Positions 5,761-11,594 of a stretch of 11,594 nt of DNA are shown piece by piece. Position 1 is the stretch's first letter. Each line of letters opens with the position of its first letter. The notes under the pieces were generated by a model, which saw only the letters and a program-made list of their open reading frames with translations, made no database searches and was not told where the DNA came from. Source of the stretch: Anaerolineae bacterium (GTDB lineage Bacteria > Chloroflexota > Anaerolineae > Aggregatilineales > UBA3940); NCBI GenBank assembly GCA_016926985.1, contig JAFGNO010000163.1, positions 1 through 11,594 on the forward strand, written 5' to 3'. The translations under genes were made by a program, and so were the position numbers.

Positions 5761-6588
5761 ATGCTCCGCGAGCTAATCTCAAAAAACATCTTTGTCTTCT
5801 CCAGTGAACTGTATGCCCAGGTCACGGCCGGGGCAATCCTGACACCGGAGGGCGCTATTGTGATTGATACGCTGCCTTTTCCCTCCGAATCGCGCCAGAT
5901 TGTCCGGTTTGTTGAAGAACGGCAGGCAGTTCCGGTCCGGTATGTGATCAACACCCACTATCACGCCGACCACACATACGGTACCTGCTTCTTTGAGGAT
6001 GCCACTGTTATCAGCCACTATCTTTGCCGTCAGCATCTAGCAGCGACTGGCTATGAATCGCTGAAACGTGCCCAGCGTACCTCACATGAAATGGCTGCTG
6101 TCCAGATTCGTCTGCCGGATGTCGTATTCAGGGACGGGCGAATGAGTTTGAACCTGGGCGGCGTGACAGTCGATTTATGGCACACTCCTGGCCACAGTCT
6201 GGACTCGATAGCCTGTCATGTGCGGGAAGAAAATATCCTGTTTGCAGCAGATACCATGACTCCGGTGCCCTTCTTTGCTGACGGAAGCTGGGAAGCGTAT
6301 GAAAAAACGCTTACTGCGCTGCTTGATGAGCCTTTTGAGAGCATCATCCAGGGGCATGGAGAGGTGATCCTCCGGGGAGAGGTGTCATCGCGGATTAAAG
6401 AGGATATTCATTACCTTCACGAAGTACGCCGTCGTGTTGAGAAGGTAGTGAATGCAGGCGCAGATATCTCTGCGCTTGACACGATTGAGATTGAGGACTG
6501 CGGCAAGGATAGGATTGCACTTAACGGTGTCGTTCTGCAGCTTCACCGGGCCAACCTTGAGGCGCTGTACTGGGAACTCCTCGGGTAG
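5761..6588 (+). CDS. Metallo-beta-lactamase-fold hydrolase
   Basis: The protein has 275 residues. The zinc-binding set is complete: HYHADH (H66, H68, D70, H71), H145 in HTPGHS, D164 in FAADTM and H199 in IQGHGE. The order and spacing are those of a two-zinc MBL-fold enzyme. The N-terminus (ISKNIFVFSSE...GAILTPEGAIVIDTLPFPSES) is the usual beta-sheet entry of the broad MBL hydrolase group (quinoprotein-relay/SoxH or glyoxalase-II-like). There is no signal peptide, so it is probably cytoplasmic. The substrate cannot be told from sequence; residues 205-275 form a helical tail that may shape specificity. No Shine-Dalgarno is visible before ATG 5761 (upstream is A+T/pyrimidine-rich), so initiation may be weak or leader-dependent. 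No other in-frame start upstream looks better. It faces the kinase-like gene tail to tail, 30 bases apart. Confidence 0.9.
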   Translation: MLRELISKNIFVFSSELYAQVTAGAILTPEGAIVIDTLPFPSESRQIVRFVEERQAVPVRYVINTHYHADHTYGTCFFEDATVISHYLCRQHLAATGYESLKRAQRTSHEMAAVQIRLPDVVFRDGRMSLNLGGVTVDLWHTPGHSLDSIACHVREENILFAADTMTPVPFFADGSWEAYEKTLTALLDEPFESIIQGHGEVILRGEVSSRIKEDIHYLHEVRRRVEKVVNAGADISALDTIEIEDCGKDRIALNGVVLQLHRANLEALYWELLG

Positions 6589-6618
6589 TGGCTGACGGCC
6601 CGGTTTAGCAGGTAGAAC

Positions 6619-7353
6619 CTAAACAGGGGGCCAGGGGTAGTTGCGTCCTGGGCCTGATACGGGAAATCCCCTTTGCTCAAGCAGTCGCTCCACACGTCTG
6701 CGCAGTGCACCAATTTCAGCGGCATCCAACATCGATTCAAGTCGGGACAGCAGTGATTCCTCTGCTAATGCCTTATCCAGCCGTACCAGATCTTCACACA
6801 GTTTCTCCGGGATAGCCAGCCCCTCAAAATCCCAGATAACTGTTCGTAGCTTATGCTGTGTGTGGAAACACACCCCGTGGTCAATCAGCCAGATTTTGCC
6901 ATGAGCGCCCAACAGGCAGTGGCTGCCTTTTCTATCCGCGTTATTGAGTACCAGGTCAAACAGGGCAACCTGTTGAAACTGGTCGATAAACTGGCCTTGC
7001 AGCGTGAAGTACGTGAATTCCGGATTGTGAGGGATAAACCACTGCAGGCTCCCTATGCCCAGTTTACCGGCCCGCAATACAGTGGGTGGTACCTGCCGCC
7101 AGCCTATAGCCTCGGACACTTCAAAAGCGGCAGTTTCGCGCTGGCACAGGGTGCCATCCTGGAAGTCCCACAGGGGACGTTCTCCTGCCCTTGGTTTGTA
7201 AATGGCATAGCCAGATCTGGTCTTATCAGCGATCTTCACGAGAAAGGTGTGGTTGGAGCCCCAGGGGATCAGGCCAATCGGGTCGTCCAGGTCCCCTGAC
7301 TTAAGCAGTTCAAGGATTTCTTCAAACGCCATCTCTGGCTGCTCAATTATCAC
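6619..7353 (-). CDS. SCO1664-family (TIGR03843-type) PI3/4-kinase-like protein
   Basis: The protein has 244 residues and matches a family I recognise from Actinobacteria and Chloroflexi with distant similarity to phosphatidylinositol 3/4-kinases. Family-like blocks: GSNHTFLVKI (32-41), YKPRAGERPLWDFQDGTL with K53 (52-69), EVSEAIGWRQVPPTVLR (78-94), GSLQWFI, LNNADRKGSHCL (136-147), IWLIDHGVCFHTQHKLRTVIWDF (154-176). By analogy with kinases, K53 would contact ATP, N137-N138/D140 form the catalytic loop and D158-H159-G160 replaces DFG. The substrate is unknown. GTG 7353 is taken as start because an AAGAAGAG site lies 8 bases before it; ATG 7332 (Met8) is the alternative. It is the last gene of the leftward operon, 24 bases after the DUF3090 gene, matching the conserved neighbourhood of this family. 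No clear terminator follows. Confidence 0.88.
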   Translation of the reverse strand: MIIEQPEMAFEEILELLKSGDLDDPIGLIPWGSNHTFLVKIADKTRSGYAIYKPRAGERPLWDFQDGTLCQRETAAFEVSEAIGWRQVPPTVLRAGKLGIGSLQWFIPHNPEFTYFTLQGQFIDQFQQVALFDLVLNNADRKGSHCLLGAHGKIWLIDHGVCFHTQHKLRTVIWDFEGLAIPEKLCEDLVRLDKALAEESLLSRLESMLDAAEIGALRRRVERLLEQRGFPVSGPGRNYPWPPV

Positions 7354-7377
7354 AAGGCCAACTCTTCTTGATGTAAC

Positions 7378-7911
7378 TCAGGCCCAGGAAACAGGCTTGC
7401 GGTGCCCATTGCTGTCCGGGCAGAAATGGCCATCAGGGTCGATTGGCTGTCCACAGTTGCCACAGATAGGGCGGCCAGCAGCAGCGACAATCTCAGTATG
7501 CTCAGCTAAGGCAGCCATAAGAGGCCTTTGGGCTGAAAATTGGACAATGCGTGCCTCTTCAGTGCCCTCTTCGGGGAGCATCTCTGCGATAACCAATGTG
7601 AGCAGGTCTTCCTGGTCGTTATAGCCCAGGCCTATTTGTCCAGCGCGAAACAGCGGTTGGATAGGCTCAATCATATCCAGGTCAAGGGTGGACAGGTCTG
7701 GCCCAGGCGTATCCCTGTCGTAGTCCTCTGCAATCTGCCGCAAAATCAGGTCGATGTTTTCGGCAATCGCCATGGCCTGGAACTTTTCGATGATGAGTGT
7801 CACCAACTTGTCGGCCTGCTTGCCTTGCAGATAAAAGACACGCTTTCCGGGTGGGCCAATTGTGCCAATAGTGATGAGATCGACATTCGTCAGGTGAATA
7901 TAGGGTGTCAT
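7378..7911 (-). CDS. DUF3090 family protein (TIGR03847-type) with zinc-ribbon-like tail
   Basis: The protein has 177 residues. It is recognised as DUF3090 from its start (LTNVDLITIGTIGPPGKRVFYLQ), the central VTLIIEKFQAMA segment and the C-terminal signature CGNCGQPIDPDGHFCPDSNGHRKP. C150, C153 and C164, with H162 or H170, could bind zinc. The family is known to accompany the SCO1664-type protein and the MSMEG_4193-type phosphomutase in Actinobacteria and Chloroflexi, but has no established biochemical role. Residues 65-85 are Asp/Glu-rich and acidic. ATG 7911 has only a weak upstream purine stretch (GGATGGGA), and the gene follows the phosphomutase by 25 bases, so translation may rely partly on coupling. 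It is probably cytoplasmic, with no signal or membrane segment. Confidence 0.88.
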   Translation of the reverse strand: MTPYIHLTNVDLITIGTIGPPGKRVFYLQGKQADKLVTLIIEKFQAMAIAENIDLILRQIAEDYDRDTPGPDLSTLDLDMIEPIQPLFRAGQIGLGYNDQEDLLTLVIAEMLPEEGTEEARIVQFSAQRPLMAALAEHTEIVAAAGRPICGNCGQPIDPDGHFCPDSNGHRKPVSWA

Positions 7912-7936
7912 GAGTTTCCCATCCAGGTTGTCATTA

Positions 7937-8566
7937 CTATTTGCTGTGGTTCATGCCTTCCAATGTATAGTGTGCTGTGTCATTGATTCCCAGCAGGTGT
8001 ACACCCGATTTGCCGATCTGGATGGTGCTAATTGAGGCCGGGGCAATGACGATCCGCTGATAGAGGTCAAGAGGTATTCCTGCAAAATGGGCCACAGCGA
8101 CCTTTATCACATCAGCATGGGATATGATGACGATAGACCCATCCGGAAATTGCCGGGCATAGGTTTCCAGAGAAGCAATTACCCTGGACTGCATTTCCCG
8201 GATGCCCTCTCCTCCGGGGAAGTGGGCAATGCTTGGTTGATTCTGGACAACCTGCCACAGTGGTTTACGGCGTAGCTTGCACAGCCGCTTGCCTGTCCAG
8301 TCGCCAAAATCAACCTCCCCGATGCGTTTTTCAACCTGCACAGACAGGGCTGGGTGATGCCGGGCAATTGCGCTGGCGGTTTCAATGGCCCGTTCCAATG
8401 GACTGGAATAGATGGCCGCCAGTTTGCTGGTTGCCATTCGCCTGCCCAGATTCTCAGCCTGTCGCTGTCCCTCAGCATTGAGGTGGATATCGGGTGTCCA
8501 GCCGGCCAGCCTCCCGGTGCTCACCCAGTCATTTAGAGCATGACGGACAAATATAATGGTGGTCAT
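7937..8566 (-). CDS. Histidine phosphatase, MSMEG_4193-family probable phosphomutase
   Basis: The protein has 209 residues, of the histidine phosphatase (phosphoglycerate-mutase-like) superfamily. Catalytic set: R8 and H9 in FVRHA, R59 in SSPLERAIETA, E84 in IGEVDFGDW and H150 in IISHADVIKVAVAHF. The usual RHG is RHA here: Ala10 replaces the small Gly, a mild change that need not abolish activity. The N-terminal pattern LAGWTPDIHLNAEGQRQA fits the TIGR03848 (MSMEG_4193) type, the regular partner of the DUF3090 and SCO1664-type genes. It presumably hydrolyses a small phosphorylated metabolite, substrate unknown. ATG 8566 is 7 bases after the miaB stop, and its ribosome site GAGG overlaps that stop codon (TGAGG), so the two genes are probably translationally coupled. 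Confidence 0.9.
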   Translation of the reverse strand: MTTIIFVRHALNDWVSTGRLAGWTPDIHLNAEGQRQAENLGRRMATSKLAAIYSSPLERAIETASAIARHHPALSVQVEKRIGEVDFGDWTGKRLCKLRRKPLWQVVQNQPSIAHFPGGEGIREMQSRVIASLETYARQFPDGSIVIISHADVIKVAVAHFAGIPLDLYQRIVIAPASISTIQIGKSGVHLLGINDTAHYTLEGMNHSK

Positions 8567-8573
8567 TGGCGCC

Positions 8574-9962
8574 TCATGCGGACGATACCGGGTTTCGTAT
8601 ATTTATCATCTCCAGATCGTTAATGCGTCCCTGCATGCTGTAGGGGCCGGTCCGGGTGATTTCTACCCTGGCTAATTTCCCTCTCCAATTCTCCGGATCT
8701 TCAAAAAAGACCAGTTTATTCTGAGGGGTTCGCCCCCGCCATTTCTCCTGGTGTTTATCCTCAACAAGTACTTCTACTGTCTGGCCAAGGAATTTCCTGT
8801 TTATCTCGCTCACAATCTGTCTCTGGAGATCGTCCAGGTTATGGAGCCGCTGTTTTTTCTCAGATAGGGGGACATCGTCAGGCATGGAGCGTGCCGATAA
8901 TGTGCCGGGGCGTGGACTGTACATGGCCAGGTGTGCTTTATCCAGTTTGAGTTCGGCCAGCGTGCGGACGGTTTGATCATACTGTGCCGCTGTTTCACCG
9001 GGGAAGCCAACAATAATATCGGTGTGAATGGCGACTTCAGGAATCCTGCTCCGGATACGATAGACAAGCGATCGATATTCCTGCTGTGTGTAGCCGCGCT
9101 TCATTCTCTGAAGCACACTGTCATCACCAGCCTGTAATGGCACCTCAATATGCGGCATAACTTTAGGAAGTGATCCGACTGTGTCGAGCAGTTTGTCAGT
9201 TATCCAGTTTGGGTGTGACGTCAGGAACCGGATGCGCATGATGCCAGAGGTGTCATGAATGGCTGTGAGCAGATCCGACAGGTCGGGTCCATCCGGGATG
9301 TCCATCCCGTAACGGTCGACGATCTGGCCCAGGAGCGTGACTTCCCGAACTCCCTGGTTTGCCAGTGCGCGCACTTCAGCCTGGATGTCATCCAGCGGGC
9401 GGCTGTGTTCTACCCCGCGCCGGTAAGGGATAATGCAGAATGAGCAGGCATGAGAACAGCCGTATACTACGGGCACGTGAGCGCTTACCAGGGTTCCCCG
9501 TTCATGGGCCGGGATGATCAGGTCACCATCCTGAAGCGCATAGCGCTTGGCCAAGCGCTGCGTTTCCTCCCTCCGGGAATCCTGTTCTAACCCAAGATGG
9601 TGGAGAAAATCGATCAGCGGAGCGGGATCGCTGGGAGGGATAAAGACATCGATAAACGGGTATTTTTTCTGTAAGGGCAGTGGATCACGAAGGCCCACCA
9701 GGCAGCCCATCACACCGATTATTTTGGACGGTTTCTGTTCCTTTAGTACCTTGAGTTGGCCCAGCCGCCCATATACGCGGTTTTCTGCGCTTTGCCGGAC
9801 CACGCAGGTATTTAGAATGATTATATCCGCGCTGTCGGCGTCCTCAGAATAGGTCAGGCCACGGCGCTCCAGTGAACTGGCAAGCCGCTGGGAGTCGGCT
9901 TCGTTCATCTGGCAGCCCCAGGTGCGGATATGATAGGTACCTGGCCGGTCTGTATTGGTCAT
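8574..9962 (-). CDS. miaB: tRNA-2-methylthio-N6-(dimethylallyl)adenosine synthase MiaB
   Basis: A radical-SAM methylthiotransferase that adds a methylthio group to i6A37 of tRNAs reading UNN codons. The protein has 462 residues, typical for the family. The N-terminal UPF0004/MTTase domain has three cluster-binding cysteines: C17 (TWGCQMNEADSQ), C53 (LNTCVVR) and C87 (VMGCLV). The radical-SAM cluster motif is C169-x3-C173-x2-C176 (YGCSHACSFCIIPYRRG), followed by REVTLLGQ and the VGFPGET loop. A TRAM domain (about 388-450) binds tRNA. The usual LLGQNVNSYG reads LLGQIVDRYG, a variation outside the cluster ligands. ATG 9962 follows an AAGG site 7 bases upstream. It is the second gene of the leftward operon; close packing with the phosphomutase (7 bases) ties tRNA modification to the kinase/phosphatase trio. 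Confidence 0.95.
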   Translation of the reverse strand: MTNTDRPGTYHIRTWGCQMNEADSQRLASSLERRGLTYSEDADSADIIILNTCVVRQSAENRVYGRLGQLKVLKEQKPSKIIGVMGCLVGLRDPLPLQKKYPFIDVFIPPSDPAPLIDFLHHLGLEQDSRREETQRLAKRYALQDGDLIIPAHERGTLVSAHVPVVYGCSHACSFCIIPYRRGVEHSRPLDDIQAEVRALANQGVREVTLLGQIVDRYGMDIPDGPDLSDLLTAIHDTSGIMRIRFLTSHPNWITDKLLDTVGSLPKVMPHIEVPLQAGDDSVLQRMKRGYTQQEYRSLVYRIRSRIPEVAIHTDIIVGFPGETAAQYDQTVRTLAELKLDKAHLAMYSPRPGTLSARSMPDDVPLSEKKQRLHNLDDLQRQIVSEINRKFLGQTVEVLVEDKHQEKWRGRTPQNKLVFFEDPENWRGKLARVEITRTGPYSMQGRINDLEMINIRNPVSSA

Positions 9963-10003
9963 GTCTGTGCCTTAGATTTTCTGTTAGTTCGATTCTGGTT
10001 GGG

Positions 10004-10384
10004 TCAATTCAGGTCAATTTCAATTAGAATAGGTTCTGTCAGGCTGACGATTCGTGCTAATGTAACGTTCGCATAAGCGCGGGCAGATTGCCAGGACGGG
10101 TCGTTGCTGATGAAATTGGCCAGGCCGGTGCTGTCAGGGATGTTGAAGACCTGTTCGCGCAGGTGATTATCAAATCCGCCCAGTGTGGCGATAAGGGTTG
10201 GGGGAATCCCGATCTCAAGCAGTCCTGTTCCACCCAAAAACAGCGTATCCCAGCGATCCAGCAGGGTCTCGGGGATAAATTCCCCGGGCTGATGGTTCTG
10301 CCAGGCTAATTGGCGTTCTAAATCTCCAAACTCGACCAGCGTATCGAGGAGCCAGCCCCAGCGGCGCATATCATTAAATTCCAT
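10004..10384 (-). CDS. Hypothetical protein, first gene of the miaB operon
   Basis: The protein has 126 residues and I do not recognise its family. It starts MEFNDMRRWGWLLDTLVEFGD and continues with a Trp-rich helical half (1-60: several Leu/Trp repeats, RQLAWQNH, LDRWDTLFLGG). A more mixed C-terminal half follows (FDNHLREQVFN, TGLANFISNDPSWQSARAY), ending in a strand-like IVSLTEPILIEIDLN. No signal peptide, long hydrophobic segment or metal motif is seen, so it is probably a small cytoplasmic protein. Its codon use and an unbroken frame, 41 bases ahead of miaB on the same strand, support a real gene. The ribosome site before ATG 10384 is weak (AAGTGGGTG). Its role can only be guessed from position. 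Confidence 0.7.
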   Translation of the reverse strand: MEFNDMRRWGWLLDTLVEFGDLERQLAWQNHQPGEFIPETLLDRWDTLFLGGTGLLEIGIPPTLIATLGGFDNHLREQVFNIPDSTGLANFISNDPSWQSARAYANVTLARIVSLTEPILIEIDLN

Positions 10385-10402
10385 TGAACACCCACTTCAA
10401 TC

Positions 10403-10447
10403 TACAATGCTATTTGGATTGTAACGGGCAACAGTATGTGTCACAAT
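10403..10447 (+). promoter_or_regulatory. Divergent intergenic region with possible promoter and operator-like palindrome
   Basis: The 104 bases between the two divergent genes contain TTGTAA (10419-10424), 17 bases, CACAAT (10442-10447): a weak rightward promoter for the ferredoxin-like gene. Overlapping its -35 is an inverted repeat TACAAT (10403-10408) / ATTGTA (10418-10423) separated by 9 bases. It could be a repressor site serving both directions, or chance. Confidence 0.28.
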
Positions 10448-10488
10448 GTTTTTTGAGCTTCTGTGCTGTTCTGATTAGAGGAGTGACG

Positions 10489-10731
10489 ATGGTCGAGCGG
10501 ATTCTTATCACGGTCTGTGCTGATTGTGCATTGTGTAAAGACTGCGCTGCGGATATTAAAGAAGAATTGCGACGGCTGCGCATTGATCACAAGGGTCGGG
10601 TTATCGTGGTGGAGTCTGAATGCCTGGATGAATGTGATAGACCGCCAGCGCTGAAGGTGAACGGGCAGTCTATCTCTCCGGCAACCCCCGGCAAATTGAG
10701 AGAGGCTGTGAATGCCCAGTTAGACAGTTAG
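10489..10731 (+). CDS. Small [2Fe-2S] ferredoxin-like cysteine-rich protein
   Basis: The protein has 80 residues. ATG 10489 is chosen over the in-frame TTG at 10384 because AGAGGAG (10477-10483) lies 5 bases before it and the protein-like sequence begins there. It opens with a beta-strand (VERILITVC) and cysteines C10, C13, C16 and C19 (CADCALCKDC). A helix (DIKEELRRLRI) and a strand (GRVIVVESEC) follow, then C45-x3-C49 (ECLDECDRPPALKVNG). This is the layout of thioredoxin-fold [2Fe-2S] ferredoxins (NuoE-like, DUF1636-like), in which one pair sits after strand 1 and a CxxxC pair after strand 3. The extra N-terminal cysteines are more than the fold needs. It probably carries electrons or a cluster in the cytoplasm; no partner is evident nearby. 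It meets the methyltransferase gene tail to tail, 18 bases apart. Confidence 0.75.
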   Translation: MVERILITVCADCALCKDCAADIKEELRRLRIDHKGRVIVVESECLDECDRPPALKVNGQSISPATPGKLREAVNAQLDS

Positions 10732-10749
10732 TAATCACCGGGTATTGCT

Positions 10750-11532
10750 TTACTCCTGTATCTTGTGGCCCTTCTTTCCTGCCACAAACATTCCTTCCGT
10801 TAGCGTAAAAAACGTACAGGCTCCAGCCTGGATTGGTTGAAGAAGAGTTGCTACATTATTTGGGGCGCAGAAGAACAATGCTTGCAGCCGGAGTCTGGCT
10901 TCCTCTGTGAGCGGCGTCACGCCTGTCCATTCGTCCAGGTTGATCCGGCGGTGGCGTGTCCCTGTGTGGATGATGGTAAATCCGGCCCCGGACAGGAATG
11001 ACTGCCAATCCAGCACAGAGTAGCACCAGACATGAGCTGTGTCCCGATAGCGTTCAATGGTATTGATGTACTCAGCAACAGCCGGTTCACCATCCACTAT
11101 TGTAGCGGCTACCACGAAGAATCCACCGGGCTGCAGTACCCGGTATGCCTCCACGACAAACGCCGGGATGTTGTCAAAGCGATGGGCAGCCATATAGCAG
11201 GTGATCAGGTTAAAATAAGCGGTTGGGAAAGGGATGTATTGGGTGTCTTGAAGCACGCATGGGGTGCTTTGGGTTTCTTTTTCCTGGTGATGACTCCAGC
11301 ATCTCTGCAGCCTGTCAGGCCCGTTATCAGCAGTAAGAATCGTCTTAACAGTACCGGTAGCATATTTTGTTGACGCATCGCCGCAGATGGTCGCAATGTC
11401 CAGGGTTCGCCAGTCTGGCTGCGGATTTATCAATTTGATTAACCATTCCAGGTTTATACTCTCTAGACTATCGGGATAAAGGCGAGATTGTCCGGCGGAT
11501 TGGCGGTTCAAACCGCCATGTGGTTGATCCAT
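10750..11532 (-). CDS. Class I SAM-dependent methyltransferase-like protein with degenerate SAM motif
   Basis: The protein has 260 residues. It has the Rossmann-type order of UbiE/type-11 methyltransferases: motif I region RTLDIATICGDAS (42-54), an acidic position after strand 2 (ILTADN, D69), strand 4 FNLITCYMAAHRF (107-119), then FVVEAYRVLQPGGFFVVA (125-142), which is highly typical. Motif I normally reads D/E-x-G-x-G-x-G. Here it is D-I-A-T-I-C-G, so two of the glycines are missing and SAM binding may be weak or altered. The AAHRF segment corresponds to AAHHF in relatives. The C-terminal half (143-260) may hold the substrate site. The substrate is unknown, probably a small molecule. ATG 11532 has AAAGGA 12 bases upstream and AAGGA very close to it. 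A possible leftward -10 (TATGAT, 11570-11565) lies upstream with no good -35. No partner gene is visible. Confidence 0.82.
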   Translation of the reverse strand: MDQPHGGLNRQSAGQSRLYPDSLESINLEWLIKLINPQPDWRTLDIATICGDASTKYATGTVKTILTADNGPDRLQRCWSHHQEKETQSTPCVLQDTQYIPFPTAYFNLITCYMAAHRFDNIPAFVVEAYRVLQPGGFFVVAATIVDGEPAVAEYINTIERYRDTAHVWCYSVLDWQSFLSGAGFTIIHTGTRHRRINLDEWTGVTPLTEEARLRLQALFFCAPNNVATLLQPIQAGACTFFTLTEGMFVAGKKGHKIQE

Positions 11533-11594
11533 AGTCCTTAATTTCCTTTAGCAGGTGCAACTCGATCATATCGTCATGCATCTAATTTGAATAA

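Noticed and set aside
6589..6618. Terminator between the convergent genes
   Set aside because: GTTTAG/CTAAAC (6603-6608 with 6619-6624) is a short A+T-rich stem with a 10-base loop and no T-run on either side, too weak to call.
6853..7299. 148-codon rightward ORF inside the kinase-like gene
   Set aside because: It is the complement of well-matched SCO1664-family coding sequence; only the leftward frame shows conserved motifs.
1..11594. CRISPR array, tandem repeats or tRNA genes
   Set aside because: No regularly spaced direct repeats and no acceptable tRNA cloverleaf were seen on either strand by eye.

Overview
The window reads like ordinary chromosome of a Chloroflexota bacterium, probably an Anaerolineae-type lineage with roughly 50% G+C. 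This is inferred from gene content: a PrsW-like membrane protein next to a surface lipoprotein protease, and above all the three-gene set of a kinase-like protein (SCO1664/TIGR03843 type), a DUF3090 protein and an MSMEG_4193-type phosphomutase, which is shared mainly by Actinobacteria and Chloroflexi. I could run no database search, so the taxonomic call is tentative.

Layout. Positions 1-169 hold the last 55 codons of a gene that starts before the window, probably a transposase C-terminus. A rightward pair follows: a multi-pass PrsW-like protein with a soluble C-terminal domain (312-1742), and a lipoprotein serine protease with a pre-peptidase C-terminal domain (1775-3349). Next is a 250-base intergenic region, then aspS (3603-5372). 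That region holds a good promoter, a 32-codon leader ORF with five consecutive Asp/Asn codons, and a strong intrinsic terminator 30 bases before the aspS start. Downstream of aspS lies about 200 bases of strongly structured non-coding sequence ending in another clear terminator (a 6S-like RNA candidate). Then comes a metallo-beta-lactamase-fold hydrolase (5761-6588).

From 10384 down to 6619 a leftward operon runs as small hypothetical protein, miaB, phosphomutase, DUF3090 protein, kinase-like protein, with gaps of 41, 7, 25 and 24 bases. Divergent from it is a small cysteine-rich ferredoxin-like protein (10489-10731). A leftward SAM-methyltransferase-like gene (10750-11532) closes the window.

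The most interesting element is the aspS leader. A short ORF reads GAC AAT AAT GAC GAC (Asp-Asn-Asn-Asp-Asp) between a promoter and an intrinsic terminator, just ahead of aspartyl-tRNA synthetase. This is the architecture of ribosome-mediated transcription attenuation. The AspRS itself carries a His at position 31, a residue linked to non-discriminating enzymes that charge both tRNA-Asp and tRNA-Asn, which would fit a control peptide containing both amino acids. The second item is the structured RNA after aspS. The third is the conserved but functionally unassigned kinase-like/DUF3090/phosphatase trio joined to miaB.
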